Assembly (NCBI GenBank): GCA_022661535.1
Contig: JAKULF010000001.1
Span: 434,001-498,000 of the forward strand
Origin: Eutypa lata
Taxonomy: Eukaryota; Ascomycota; Sordariomycetes; Xylariales; Diatrypaceae
Direction: 5' to 3'
Length of the DNA stretch: 64,000 nt
In this document: positions 35,227 to 46,252 of the stretch, piece by piece
Position numbering within the stretch: position 1 is the first letter of the stretch
Layout: each line of letters opens with the position of its first letter
Position numbers and translations under genes: made by a program
The notes under the pieces: generated by a model
What the model was told of the DNA's origin: nothing
What the model saw: only the letters and a program-made list of their open reading frames with translations
Database searches by the model: none

Positions 35227-36344
35227 TTCGTCCTGGTCAGAATTAACACAATATTTATTCGTAAGTTACATGACGGTAGCTGGCAGCGTAGTACCGTACG
35301 TTTGTTGTCTCTCTATTATCACTAATTAGAGTAGCGATTATCGGTAGGAGCATTCAAGGGGACCAGATAATGGTGTCGATATAAGGAACTGAGGCTCATT
35401 GGTTATTGTTGAAGAATGTCTTAATGATAAGAGATATTCTACTCTGTGAGGTAGGAGTTGGTATAAAGATACAAAGACTGGGCTCTCCTCGAGGGTATTT
35501 ATATCTATCTACGGGGGGGGCCTAATGTGGCAATGAATAAAGGTTACGTCTGGATACTTATTGCTAGAAGGCTGCAGCAACACAACTATAGAATCACCAT
35601 GAAGTTCGGAATGTTGTACATTTTGGAGGATAAATGTTTGTCATACTCAAATGGCATGTTTGGTGAACGTCGCCTATGTAAGCCTGACGAGTCTCATAGG
35701 TTGGAATAGGCGGGTTTGTCAAATAAACATCATTTTTTAATGATATTACATCTCTGAATGGGGCAAACTAATGAGCAAACATGTATACTCCATATGACCG
35801 CTTTGGACCTGTTAATCATAGTAGGTAATATCAGAACCCATACATCATTTTGTATCCAGATTAAAAGAACAGCTGATTCGAAGGCAGTACTTGGAAGCTA
35901 AAGTCGCCACATGGGCTATTAGCATGCATTTGCTATATCGAGTACCACAGTACCAAGTGGTAATGGTCGCTTTATTGCTGAACATATACCACTAGTCTTC
36001 TAACTCATTTTTTATAATTACCTGTGACAAGGAAGATATCCAAGGAAAATCCCCTGGATTACTTCCACCAGCACTCTCCCATTATAGCTCCAAAGGAGAC
36101 ATGAAGTTCCCAGGCAACATATAGAACTGAAGTGGGATATGGGTGCCCTATACACTGATGCTAACACACTGAATTTAGCATTCATCTCGTACGCTACATG
36201 CCTGCCGTATCATTCCTATTTTATACTCCTACTGAAATGTGAAGTGCTTTAAAAATTATAATTCAAAGATACTTCTATTAACTACTCCGAATAACACACC
36301 AAACATAGTGTTCCTCCTGTACCATAAGCAGTATTCCTGCGACG
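35227..36344. other. Intergenic, no gene seen
   Basis: About 1.1 kb of A/T-leaning sequence with a short G run near 35513. No gene seen. Confidence 0.45.
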
Positions 36345-37473
36345 TTATGTATTCACCGGAACATAATCAGGGTACCGCTCGCCAGCTGTTGTGAACTTGG
36401 CCAAGGTAGCGTCAATCTGGGCCATCTCCTCATCCGTGATGTCGACTAGCTTGCTGTTCTCCTCCACTCTCGCTGCCGTCGTGGCGCCGGGGATCGGGAT
36501 GATGGTGGGCATCCCCGGACGTCTCGAGAGCGCCCTCGTCCAGTTGATCGCCAGCTGAGCCGGGGTGCAGCCCTTTTTCTCGGCCATCTCCTCTACCTGC
36601 TGGACTAGCTGCGTGTTGATCTCGAAGTTGCCCGGTAGAAATCGGGGGTAATGCCGTAGGGGCGAGTCCTCCGGGATGTCCTCGTACTTCTTGATCTGAC
36701 CTGTTAATAGACCTCTGCCGACTGGTGAGTACGCGATGAGCGGGATTCCGTATTGCGCGCACGCGGCGGCGACACCATTCTCTAAAACGTTGGTAGAAAA
36801 TCTGTCACATGGTTAGTGTCAGCGACTAAACAACCTTGCGATCACATCTGCTCCCTAAAGCCACGGCTTCGGTAACTTACAGCGATAGTTCAACCTCTAC
36901 GGCGGAAATCTTGGCAATCTTCACAGCTTCATGGATAGTCTCAGCCCTCACTTCCGATAGCGATATGCCCCCGAGCTTCTCGGTTTGAATGTATTCCTTG
37001 TCCATAACCCCGAAAGTAAGCTCCATGGGGACGTCTGGGTCCCGGCGGCCGAATTCGAACAAGTCGATCTTCCCACGGCCTTTGAGCTGAGCGATGCTGT
37101 CATTGAGAGTCCGTCGTGTACCCTCAGCTGTGGCGTCTAGGCGATGGGTGTCAGGGTTCACACCGCCCTTGATACTGAGGACAATCTTGTCGGCGTCTTC
37201 GGGGTACTTCTCCAGGTACCTCTCCACGAGCACCAGACTGTTATATTCAGGCGTCCCGTAGAACTCGCCGCCGTTCCAGAAATTCACTAGAGGAACAAAG
37301 GCTTAGTCTTCAAGATATAGTTGATGGAAAGACGTCATGCACATACTTCCATTCTTAAGAGCTGCACGCATCGCCTCGAAAGCCTGCTCCTGGGAGCATG
37401 GCGTAGGTCGCCAGGTCAGGCCCATAAGGCCGAAACCAATAGGTCCTACTTCCTTGCCGACGAGCTGAGGCAT
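36345..37473 (-). CDS. Aldo-keto reductase, pyridoxal-reductase-like (AKR8)
   Basis: Three exons, 37473-37347, 37286-36881 and 36801-36345, join to 329 residues. The barrel starts [16 protein letters not shown], followed by [13 protein letters not shown], which carries the catalytic Tyr (Y52), and VLSIKGG with the catalytic Lys (K82). As in the fission-yeast pyridoxal reductase group, the Asp usually found five residues before the Tyr is Asn, and the His position lies in an 'LFEFGRRD' strand. The C-terminal [16 protein letters not shown] loop binds the NADPH 2'-phosphate in this family. The enzyme should reduce pyridoxal to pyridoxine with NADPH, in vitamin B6 salvage; other aldehydes are possible. 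Both introns split codons, and the joined frame restores the conserved VEVELSLFS strand. The enzyme appears complete and cytosolic. Confidence 0.9.
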
Positions 37474-38345
37474 CCTCTTTTTATGTTGCGGGAGGGAAAA
37501 GAGAACGGAGAGAAGTTTGAGAAATGATTAAATAAACGAAATTTTGATTCCGATGATGATGTTAGTTTGGAGTTTACTGGTCTAATAGTGCTCTAGTTGT
37601 GATCTATTATAGTGATGTTTCGTTATTAAAGATTCAAAATTGCAATGCTAATTAGAAAACAACATCCCTTTTATATTTCCTGTCGTATACGTATAGTGAG
37701 CCTAGAGCTCCTGCAGGCTTCGGGACCATGTAAGTTTCGGCTTTTACGGTCGTAAAGGGAGTTAAGAGATTATAAAGTGCACCGCCACCAGCTACCATCC
37801 ATCTCACTAGTAACCACCTTTGAAGTTATTCACACTTCGAAGCTATTATAACAGCTAGGCGATAATGTCAACTGCATAATAATAGTAGCTAATTGGTAAT
37901 AGCAGCACCTTCCGTGCCGTTTATAACAGTTATCTAAAAAGGGGCTATATACAACAATGCTAATTCAACAAAACAAATGGCTACCATATAGCCTTTCATA
38001 ACAACATTTTACAGCCTATATACCGCACCAATAAAATTTGCGCAAAATGCACCGTAAGCTTTTGATAGCCTTGGTAATTAACATGAATTGTTGCGAGCAT
38101 CTTGAAGTGCGAATGGCATCAGAAATAGTAGGGAGGTTCGGTGATGGTTAGCTACAGCAGGTGGCTGGCAGGTGTCGGCACCTGTGTAAGTGGGACATAG
38201 CCCGAATAGCAAAGCTCTATATAAGTTAACTACCAGTCAGCCCTCACTCATATCCTACTCTAACTGTGTCGAGCCAACTAAGTAGGCTACCGCTTACTTA
38301 TCTGCACTCCAATAGCTTACTTCAGGCAAAACAAGCAATATTCTA
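37474..38345. other. Intergenic, no gene seen
   Basis: Spacer with no recognisable gene. It is A/T-leaning, with several TATAAC and CTAT words. Confidence 0.45.
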
Positions 38346-38645
38346 TCAGTTGCCATCCACAGATTCAATCGTGGGTAGACGGGCCAGTCGTCGGCTGGTG
38401 GAGGGATCAATTGGACCAGCCTCGCCGAAATGTGATGCCTCGGTCTCAGGATTCTCGGTGCCGCTGGATTTGCGACATGCGCTGCGAGCCGCTGCAGCCC
38501 GGCTGGAGTAGTACGAGCTGCGACGAGACCCTGGTCCAAACGACGGAAGTGGTCTCCTTTGCTTGTTCTTGGCTTGTCGGTCCACAGCTTGAAATCGACG
38601 ATCGTCCGGTTTAGAGTTTTGCAGTTTTGCGATGACTGCACCCAT
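38346..38645 (-). CDS. Hypothetical short basic protein
   Basis: A 99-residue frame starting MGAVIAKLQNSK, which could be an N-myristoylation-type start (an in-frame ATG at 38666 adds seven residues). The rest is polar, rich in Arg and Ser, with no recognised domain. Composition on the opposite strand is also open for part of its length, so this may be a chance frame. I list it because the start context and the length are acceptable, not because of homology. Confidence 0.25.
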   Translation of the reverse strand: MGAVIAKLQNSKPDDRRFQAVDRQAKNKQRRPLPSFGPGSRRSSYYSSRAAAARSACRKSSGTENPETEASHFGEAGPIDPSTSRRLARLPTIESVDGN

Positions 38646-38666
38646 GCTGATGGTTTGAGGGGGCAC

Positions 38667-39333
38667 ACATATGATGTCGTGGATAATGAGGATCCGCTGT
38701 AATACTACAGGGGAAAGAGCATGATAAAAGAATTTTCCATGGCATATCTACGTAGGTAGGTAGGTATCTATCAGTGAGACACTGCCAGTGTCACACTGGC
38801 CCCTTAATAGCACGTGCCGGCCCGATGTGACTTTCAAACTCTCGAGCGCCAAGCCTATGATGGGTAGGGTGGGCGGCTATAGGCTAAGTAGAACTAGCCT
38901 AGCCGTTTCTAGATATTTATGCGTAGAATGGGTTAGGTGTAGGATAACTTACTCGATTGAGTATAGTGAAAGACGTACCGGTGCTTTGCTTAACTGCCCA
39001 TGATGGCCTCGTTCTTCGGGAAAACCACGTAGGCACGCGACTATAATGCGCATAGAAATTGGTATCAAATGAGAAAGCTATAGATTAGGCTCTCTGGGAC
39101 CGTAGATCTGCTGTGCTCTAATGATCTAAACCCTGTCTGGGATGCTTAGCGATGCCTGCAGACAATTCGTGTCCAGTATTGTCGCAGACTCGAAATGATG
39201 TCAATGGAGTGACATGAATGATCGATATGAAGAATATAAATATAACGTTTCTTGCAGCGGTAATTCAATTTGGAGTAATTCTGCCAGACTACACTATTGC
39301 GATACCACCACATTCATCGTCGCATTCTTCATC
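38667..39333. other. Promoter-side spacer of the P450 gene
   Basis: No gene seen. The stretch has a run of GTAGGTAGGTAGGTA at about 38752-38766. The open frame of the P450 extends upstream to 39214 but lacks family features there. Confidence 0.45.
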
Positions 39334-40912
39334 ATGTTCTCCCTCACCCTGTTGGCTGTGTTCCTAGTCTTTGTTTTCCTTCTACAGCCCCTGACAGTAT
39401 ATCTTATCGATGCCAAAAGGCTCCGCCGCTTCCCAAATCAAAACGTTCTCTCGGGCATCACTAATCTTGGGTACATGATAGAGCGTTGGGGTGGGTTCCG
39501 ATCCAAAAGCCTCCATGAAACCCACAAAAACCATCCTATCGTCCGTATTGGGCCCAACTCGCTGTCCTTCTCAACCGCCAATGCTATCAAAGCTATCTAT
39601 GGACACTCTACCCCTTGCGTCAAAGGTGACATGTACGCAGTTTCTTCCGGGCCCTACCCCAACATACTTGATTCCGTCGACAAGGGCGTACACGCTCACA
39701 AGCGTCGCCTCTTATCACACGCTTTCGCCACGCGGAATCTCGAGCAATGGGAGTTCAAGATCGTCGACAAGGTGGAACGCTTGGTGAGGCAGTTCGACCG
39801 CATCTGCAGCGACGCGGATGTGATCTTGGATTATCGCAAATGGACGAACCTCTTCACACTAGATGCTATAGTCGACATTGCGTTGAGCCACCGTCTGGGC
39901 TGCCTTGATCGCGGAGACGATATGGTACCCATTTGTTCCGCTGCTGGAAGGGAGCAAACCGTTAGCTACATAGGGAGTCTCCACGCCGAGAAGAGGGCGG
40001 CTTCGGTATTGGTGTGGTCTTCAGACTGGTTCCGACCGTTACAGGCTGTGCTTAGAACAATACCAGGATTCTTTCGCGATCAGTACAGCGAAGGGCAAGG
40101 ATACGGGGAAATGATTCGATATCTCACGCGGCGCCGCATCGAACGATACCGCAGCGGCGAAGAGTTGGATGACTTCCTCCGCTACGTTCTCCAGGACAAG
40201 GAGCGAGAACCGCGAGACGTTGAGATCGGCGAGGTTGAAGCTGAAGTGAATGTTCTCCGTGAGTAACTATTAGACGCCGAACCCCCCTAAACCCAGACCA
40301 ACGACCTGACAATCTTATGCTCTAGTGGATGCCGGATCTGATACAACGGCCATCGCTTTATCACATGCGATGTACTATTTGGTTCGAAATCCTCGCACCT
40401 TCCATCGACTTCGACAGGAACTTGATAGTGCTCTACAAGGTCTAGATGTCGTCGTTCCGTATAGCCAGGTGAAGGATCTACCATATTTGCGCGCCTGTCT
40501 TGACGAGTCGCTGCGTCTGTCGCCACCCTCGGCGGCAGGTCTGAATCGAAAAACCGGCCCCGAGGGTATGTGGATCGATGGCGAATGGATACCGGGCAAT
40601 ACCACCGTGTCGGTGCCTGCGTACACTGCACACCGTAACCCTGCTATCTTCCCCGAACCAGAGGAATACCGGCCTGAGAGATGGTTGGGAGACGGTGCCA
40701 AGGGGCTCCAAGAAAGCTTCATTGCGTTTAGTGCGGGTGCTCGGGGTTGCATCGGACGCAACATCACGTATATGGAACAACTTATCTTGATAGCTACCCT
40801 GGTGCGTCGATTCGACTTTGCGTTAATTGACCCTGAGTGGAAGGTTGCGTACGAAGAAGCGTTTCTTTTGTGGCCCACCAGCATGCCACTAAAGGTCCGA
40901 CTGAGATCTTAA
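39334..40912 (+). CDS. Cytochrome P450 monooxygenase
   Basis: Two exons, 39334-40258 and 40326-40912, join to 503 residues. I chose the ATG at 39334 because the product then begins with a typical membrane anchor (FSLTLLAVFLVFVFLLQPL); the frame stays open 40 codons further upstream without family features. Landmarks are the I-helix AGSDTTA (311-317), the K-helix ESLR (E369, R372), PERW (425-428) and the haem-binding loop FSAGARGCIGRN with the ligand C450. It should be an endoplasmic-reticulum enzyme that uses electrons from cytochrome P450 reductase. The general style, including 'GPNSLSFS' and 'HAHKRRLLSHAF', is that of fungal P450s near the benzoate- and isotrichodermin-hydroxylase groups, but the substrate cannot be told. 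It is convergent with a fungal transcription factor gene, its most likely regulator. Confidence 0.93.
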
Positions 40913-41576
40913 ACAGGGTAGGATACGTTCATTTGAGCAGCAGGAGACATTTGTTTTAAAGCAAGGTTACGGAGCAAAATTATCGTATCACAGAAGAACG
41001 GAAGCGACGGGGACATGGTGGATCGGGACGCCATAGGATGGGCGGGGGGCGGCTGTAGTAGTGATGGGCAATCGCTTGGTGAAGGAGGGCTAGTTAGATA
41101 CCGTAACCTAGCTACCGCAACAACGTCGGCGTGGATTGAAATGAACAACTTGAAGAATTCGATTACTGATCCTTCGTAAACGCTGCGATGCCTGGCTCTG
41201 GGAGGCGTGCTGGACCGTCTTAGGGATGGGGGATGAAACTCACAAAATGCAAACAACCGTTTCAGAGTTCTATTGGATAGTAGATATATTCTAAAGCATC
41301 ACGGCTATTTCCCCAAGCCATTACTCCAACCTATTGAGCTCTGGACGCGGACACTGAGCTACCACCACTTAATATTGTATTTCACTAGAAAGGTAGTACG
41401 TTTCAAACACTCTAATAGCAACATATACCGAACAATTTGATATACGTATTTTTCATAGTAGGATAAGCAAGTGTTACTACAGCGCCGCTTTGTCTATTCG
41501 GACTTGCCGTTGTAATTAAGACATCTTTGATATCGAGGGAGCTTAATTATCATAGCTAGACTCTGCCTATGTAATG
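40913..41576. other. Convergent 3' flanks, no gene called
   Basis: Spacer between the P450 and the regulator. A 115-codon minus-strand frame at 40909-41256 has no domain, overlaps the P450 stop codon and is not called. Confidence 0.45.
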
Positions 41577-43234
41577 CTAGATGATACTGGATTGAGTTAT
41601 TTCGTGCTGCAGTTGAGCTACTCGACTCTTGGTATGAAATCCGAGGCGAACCTCAATCTCGTCCAGCATCGCCCACAATTTGGCTTTCAGGGTCAGGGAA
41701 GGAATATACCTAGCAGCTATTCACGATTAGTATTGCCGCTTTGTGGCATTTCTGCAACAGACTCACCGTAGAAAAGCGGATTCACGGCTATTGGGAGAAC
41801 GCTGTCGGGAAGATATCCGGTGAGGCATGCGGAGGCAATCGACTGCGCGTGGGAAAGAAGCTTATCTTGTTGAGCATTCGGATCTTTCGGGCCGCATGGG
41901 TTTGGTCTCTTGGAGCTAGCACTGTGCTGCCGATGCTGAAGGGAATCTTCGAGAAGCAGGATGCGTGCCATGTGGTAATAAAGAAACCCGGCAGCTAATC
42001 AGAACCATGGAATCATCTCAGTAAGCACTTCTTGAGGGTAGTGTGTGTGTGAACTAGGCAACTTACCCGCCGCTGGGACACAGAACCAAATCTTCGGAAG
42101 CTCTGTGCCGGAATTGTCTCCTACGGTGACACCTCTCGCTGTTGGAGCAAGATCATTCCACCAACGATTGATTTCATTCGATATGTCCATGAGAGCTTGA
42201 TCTCGCTCGCTCGGCGTAGTACCTGAGACTGGCTTGAACCTCAGGTCAATAGCTCGAGCCAGGAGCCACAACATCTTGTTTCCCCTTGTGTCCTCCCCAG
42301 CCCCATCGCTTGGAAGCATCACATTCCAGTTCGTTGATGGCATGAACGTCGGACATTCATTGACCAGAGCTAGTGCCACATCCTGTCTGGCGTAGATCCA
42401 AAAGCTCGCCCGTTGAAGGCTTGTTTCTTCAGCCCTTAGTCCACGAGTCTGTATGATGGTTCGGGCACCGTAGAGATGCTTCTCATGATCTGGGCCCGCC
42501 GTCGCCAAGAGCTCGTAGCTGGACAGCAAGATAGTGGCTGCAAGGAGTGTGTCGTGACTTGTGTTAGACTCATTGAGATCCTTGATGAGCAGCCTGAGGC
42601 CCTCGCCATAGTAGCTTGAGGCGACGGGCTCCCAGATGGATGTCTCTGCTACGAAGCTCATGTGCTTAGCCGATACTGCACAAATAGAGTGGAGGAGAAG
42701 AGAGGATGAGAATGCGAGCTCAATCGCCTGTCGTTGAAAACTCAGGGAGTGGTCTAGCACATCCATCCATGTTCCGGTCCCGCGCTGGAAGATGCGCAAA
42801 AGCTCGAAGGATTGATCTGCGACGACAACCTCCTGCGGGGAAAGTTCTGGCGATGCATCGCGCATGCCATGGAGATGCGCAGGCAGAGCGGTCCGGAACA
42901 CGTCGTATGTCGACTCCGGCTCTTGGTCGGCGAGCGGTCCCGATGGAACGAGCTCAACGGAACTGCGACGCCGTCTCGGATAGGCTGAAAGCGCATCATG
43001 GACGAAGATGTCATTTCGAGCACAGTCTAGGCCTTTGGAGATACACTGGCCGCAGATCGGATTTCTTTCGTCACATTTAACACGCCGCCTCCGGCATGGT
43101 GCACTATAACCTCATGAGCTAACTGTCGGGGAAAATAGTATGCGATAAACTCGGACCAGCCTGCGCTCACGTCAGTTTTGTTTCTGGAAACGTGTATTAA
43201 ACAGAAGCCCACCTGTTCTCCTACGTGTCTTCAT
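41577..43234 (-). CDS. Zn2Cys6-type fungal transcription factor with a changed first cysteine
   Basis: Four exons, 43234-43213, 43110-42067, 41994-41767 and 41716-41577, join to 477 residues. A basic start MKTRRRTG leads into the cluster, read as SAPCRRRRVKCDERNPICGQ and then CISKGLDC. Five of the six zinc-binding Cys are clear; where the first is expected (two residues before PC) there is a Ser. This could be a real loss or a misplaced first splice junction, since the donor (GTGGGC) is weak. The following fungal TF middle-homology region includes FQRQAIELAF, LLHSICAVSAKHMS and TLLAATILLSSYELLA, and the last exon has the usual LWAMLDEIEVRLGFHTK helix. Such proteins act in the nucleus on nearby or pathway genes; the convergent P450 is a candidate target. 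The gene begins about 200 bases from the A/T-rich block. Confidence 0.82.
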
Positions 43235-43894
43235 TTTATGTGTATAATCGGAAAGTTGTAAAGGCGCCTCTGTAGGCGGAGGGCTTGAAGTCAAACAGTT
43301 AGTACCCACACGATTAGAGAGCCCGACAGATTACCTTTACCTCAGTAGATTCCTGGAAGCTAATTGGATATTGGTATGGGGCCGATAATACGTGGTATTT
43401 TGGGTGCGCTAAAGGTGAAGTAAAGTGAAACATGCTTTTCTTAAAAGCAAAATTTTAATAATTATATTAATTAACTAGTTATAACTTATAAATAAATAAT
43501 TAAATTATGCTTTTATTTAAAAAAAGCTTTTTATTTACTTTAATTTTTAATTTATTATAATTTTAAATATTAATATTTTATTAAAATTTTAATTAATTAA
43601 AAAATAAAAATAAAATTTAAATTATAATAATTTAAATTTATTTAATAATTTTTAAATTTAAAAATGTTTATAATTTATATTTATTTTATAAAATAATTCG
43701 TAATAAAATAAAATTAAATTTAATAAATTTAAAACTTTTAATATAAAATAAAATAAAATATTATTTATATAATATTTTTAAATTTATTTATATAATAACT
43801 TAATTATATAATTATATATTATTTATTATAATTATTAATTTTTATTTATTATATATAAAAAATACTTTTTATATAAATTATTATAAATAATTTT

Positions 43895-45030
43895 AATTAA
43901 TTTATTTTTATTATATTTTATTAATTATTTTATAATTTTTTAATTAATTAAAATATTAAATTTTATTTTAAATTTTTATATTTTTAACGTTATTATATAA
44001 TTGCTTTAAATTCTTTTTAATTATTAATATATTATATATTTTATTTTTTAATATTAATTATTAAATTTTTTAATTAATTATTATTAATTATTATTATATA
44101 ATTTACGAAAAGTTAATTAATATATAAATTTATAACGTATATATTAATTTATAATAATAATAATATTAATATTTAATTTAAATAATTTTATTAATAAAAA
44201 CTTATATATAATTAAAGCATTTATATTTATTTATAAACTTATTAATTTATAAATTTATTTATAAATTTAAATAATTAATAATATTATTATTTAATTATAC
44301 GAAATTATATAAATATAAAATTAATTATATAAAGTTATATAAATAATTTTAAAAAACGTTAAAAAGCGAATAAAAATTACGAAATAATTATTATTTACTT
44401 TAATTAATAACTTAAATAAATAAATTATTAAAAATAAATAAATCGTTAAAAGTAAATAAATCGTTAAAAATAAATAAATCGTTAAAAATAAATAAATTAT
44501 TAAAGGTAAATTATACGAAATTATATAAAGTTATATTCGAAATTAATTATATAAAATTAATCGTATAAAACTTATATAAAACGATATAAAATCGAAATTA
44601 TATAAATAATTTTAAAATATATTAAAAAATAAATAAAAATTATAAAATAATTATTATTTATTTTAATTAATAATTTAAATAAATAAATCGAAAATAAATA
44701 AATAAATTAAAAATAAATAAATAAATTAAAAATAAATAAATTAATTAAAAATAAATAAATAAATAAATTATATAAAGTTATATAAAATTATACGAAATTA
44801 TATAAATAACTTTAAAATATATTAAAAAATAAATAAAAGTTACGAAATAATTATTATTCGTTTTAATTAATAACTTAAATAAATAAATTATTAAAAAATA
44901 AATATAAATTTTATAAAAATAAATATTTTTATTAATAAACGTTATTAAATAAAATAACGTATTTATAAAATAAGTTAATTTTTATTTATACGTTAACTTT
45001 TAAATAATTTATAAAATAAATAATAACGTT
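43895..45030 (+). repeat. Tandem duplication inside the A/T block, copy 1
   Basis: About 1.14 kb that is repeated directly downstream. Long runs match copy 2 position by position, for example TTTATTTTTATTATATTTTA and, further on, GCTTTAAATTCTTTTTAATT. Copy 1 has about 100 bases more than copy 2, mainly in the AAATAAATAAATCGTTAAA minirepeats at 44400-44520. Confidence 0.8.
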
Positions 45031-46064
45031 AATTAATTTATTTTTATTATATTTTATTAATTATTTTATAATTTTTTAATTAATTAAAATATTAAATTTT
45101 ACTTTAAATTTTTATATTTTTAATATTATTATATAATCGCTTTAAATTCTTTTTAATTAAATTTTTTTTTAATTATTAATATATTATATATTTTATTTTT
45201 TAATATTAATTATTAAATTCTTTATTTAATTATTATTAAGTATTATTATATAACTTATAAAAAGTTAATTAATATTTAAATTTATAACGTATATATTAAT
45301 TTATAATAATATTAATATTAATATTTAATTTAAATAATTTTATTAATAAAAATTTATATATAATTAAAATATTTATATTTATTTATAAACTTATAAATTT
45401 ACTTATAAATTTATAAATTTATTTATAAATTTAAATAATTAATAATATTATTATTTAATTATACGAAGTTATATAAATAACTTTAAAATATATTAAAAAA
45501 CGAATAAAAATTATAAAGTAATTATTATTTATTTTAATTAATAATTTAAATAAATAAATTAAAAATAAATAAATCGTTAAAAATAAATTATATAAAGTTA
45601 TATAAAGTTATATTTAAAGTTAATTATATAAAATTAATTATATAAAACTTATATAAAATAATATAAAGTTAAAATTATATAAATAACTTTAAAATATATT
45701 AAAAAGCGAATAAAAATTACGAAATAATTATTATTTGCTTTAATTAATAACTTAAATAAATAAATTATATAAAATTATATAAAATCGTACGAAATTATAT
45801 AAATAATTTTAAAATATATTAAAAAATAAATAAAAGTTACGAAATAATTATTATTTATTTTAATTAATAATTTAAATAAATAAATAAATAAAAAATAAAT
45901 AAATAAATAAATTAAAAATAAATCGTTAAAAAATAAATATAAATTTTATAAAAATAAATATCTTTATTAATAAACGTTATTAAATAAAATAACGTATTTA
46001 TAAAATAAATTAACTTTTATTTATACGTTAATTTTTAAATAATTTATAAAATAAACGATAATAT
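45031..46064 (+). repeat. Tandem duplication inside the A/T block, copy 2
   Basis: About 1.03 kb in direct orientation to copy 1. Many of the single-base differences are C/T or G/A (for example AACGTTAT in copy 1 against AATATTAT in copy 2), as expected if both copies kept taking RIP hits after the duplication. Confidence 0.8.
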
Positions 46065-46187
46065 TAATTAATTTATAATATTATATTATAATAATAATAT
46101 TAAAATTAATAAATTTATTTAATATTTTTTAAAAAAACTTTATAATTAAAGTTATTATAAGCTTTAAATTAATTAATAAATTAATTA

Positions 46188-46192
<5 letters not shown>

Positions 46193-46250
<58 letters not shown>
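46193..46250. repeat. TTTA tetranucleotide microsatellite
   Basis: About 14 uninterrupted units of TTAT/TTTA within the A/T block. Confidence 0.9.

Positions 46251-46252
<2 letters not shown>

Noticed and set aside
38294..38668. A 124-codon minus-strand frame overlapping 38346-38645
   Set aside because: Overlaps the listed hypothetical frame and has no better start or composition; only one could be real.
40909..41256. A 115-codon minus-strand frame between the P450 and the regulator
   Set aside because: Overlaps the P450 stop codon, with unconvincing composition and no domain.
46193..46250. TTTA repeat considered as a telomere-like array
   Set aside because: The unit does not match the fungal telomere repeat TTAGGG and the tract is internal.
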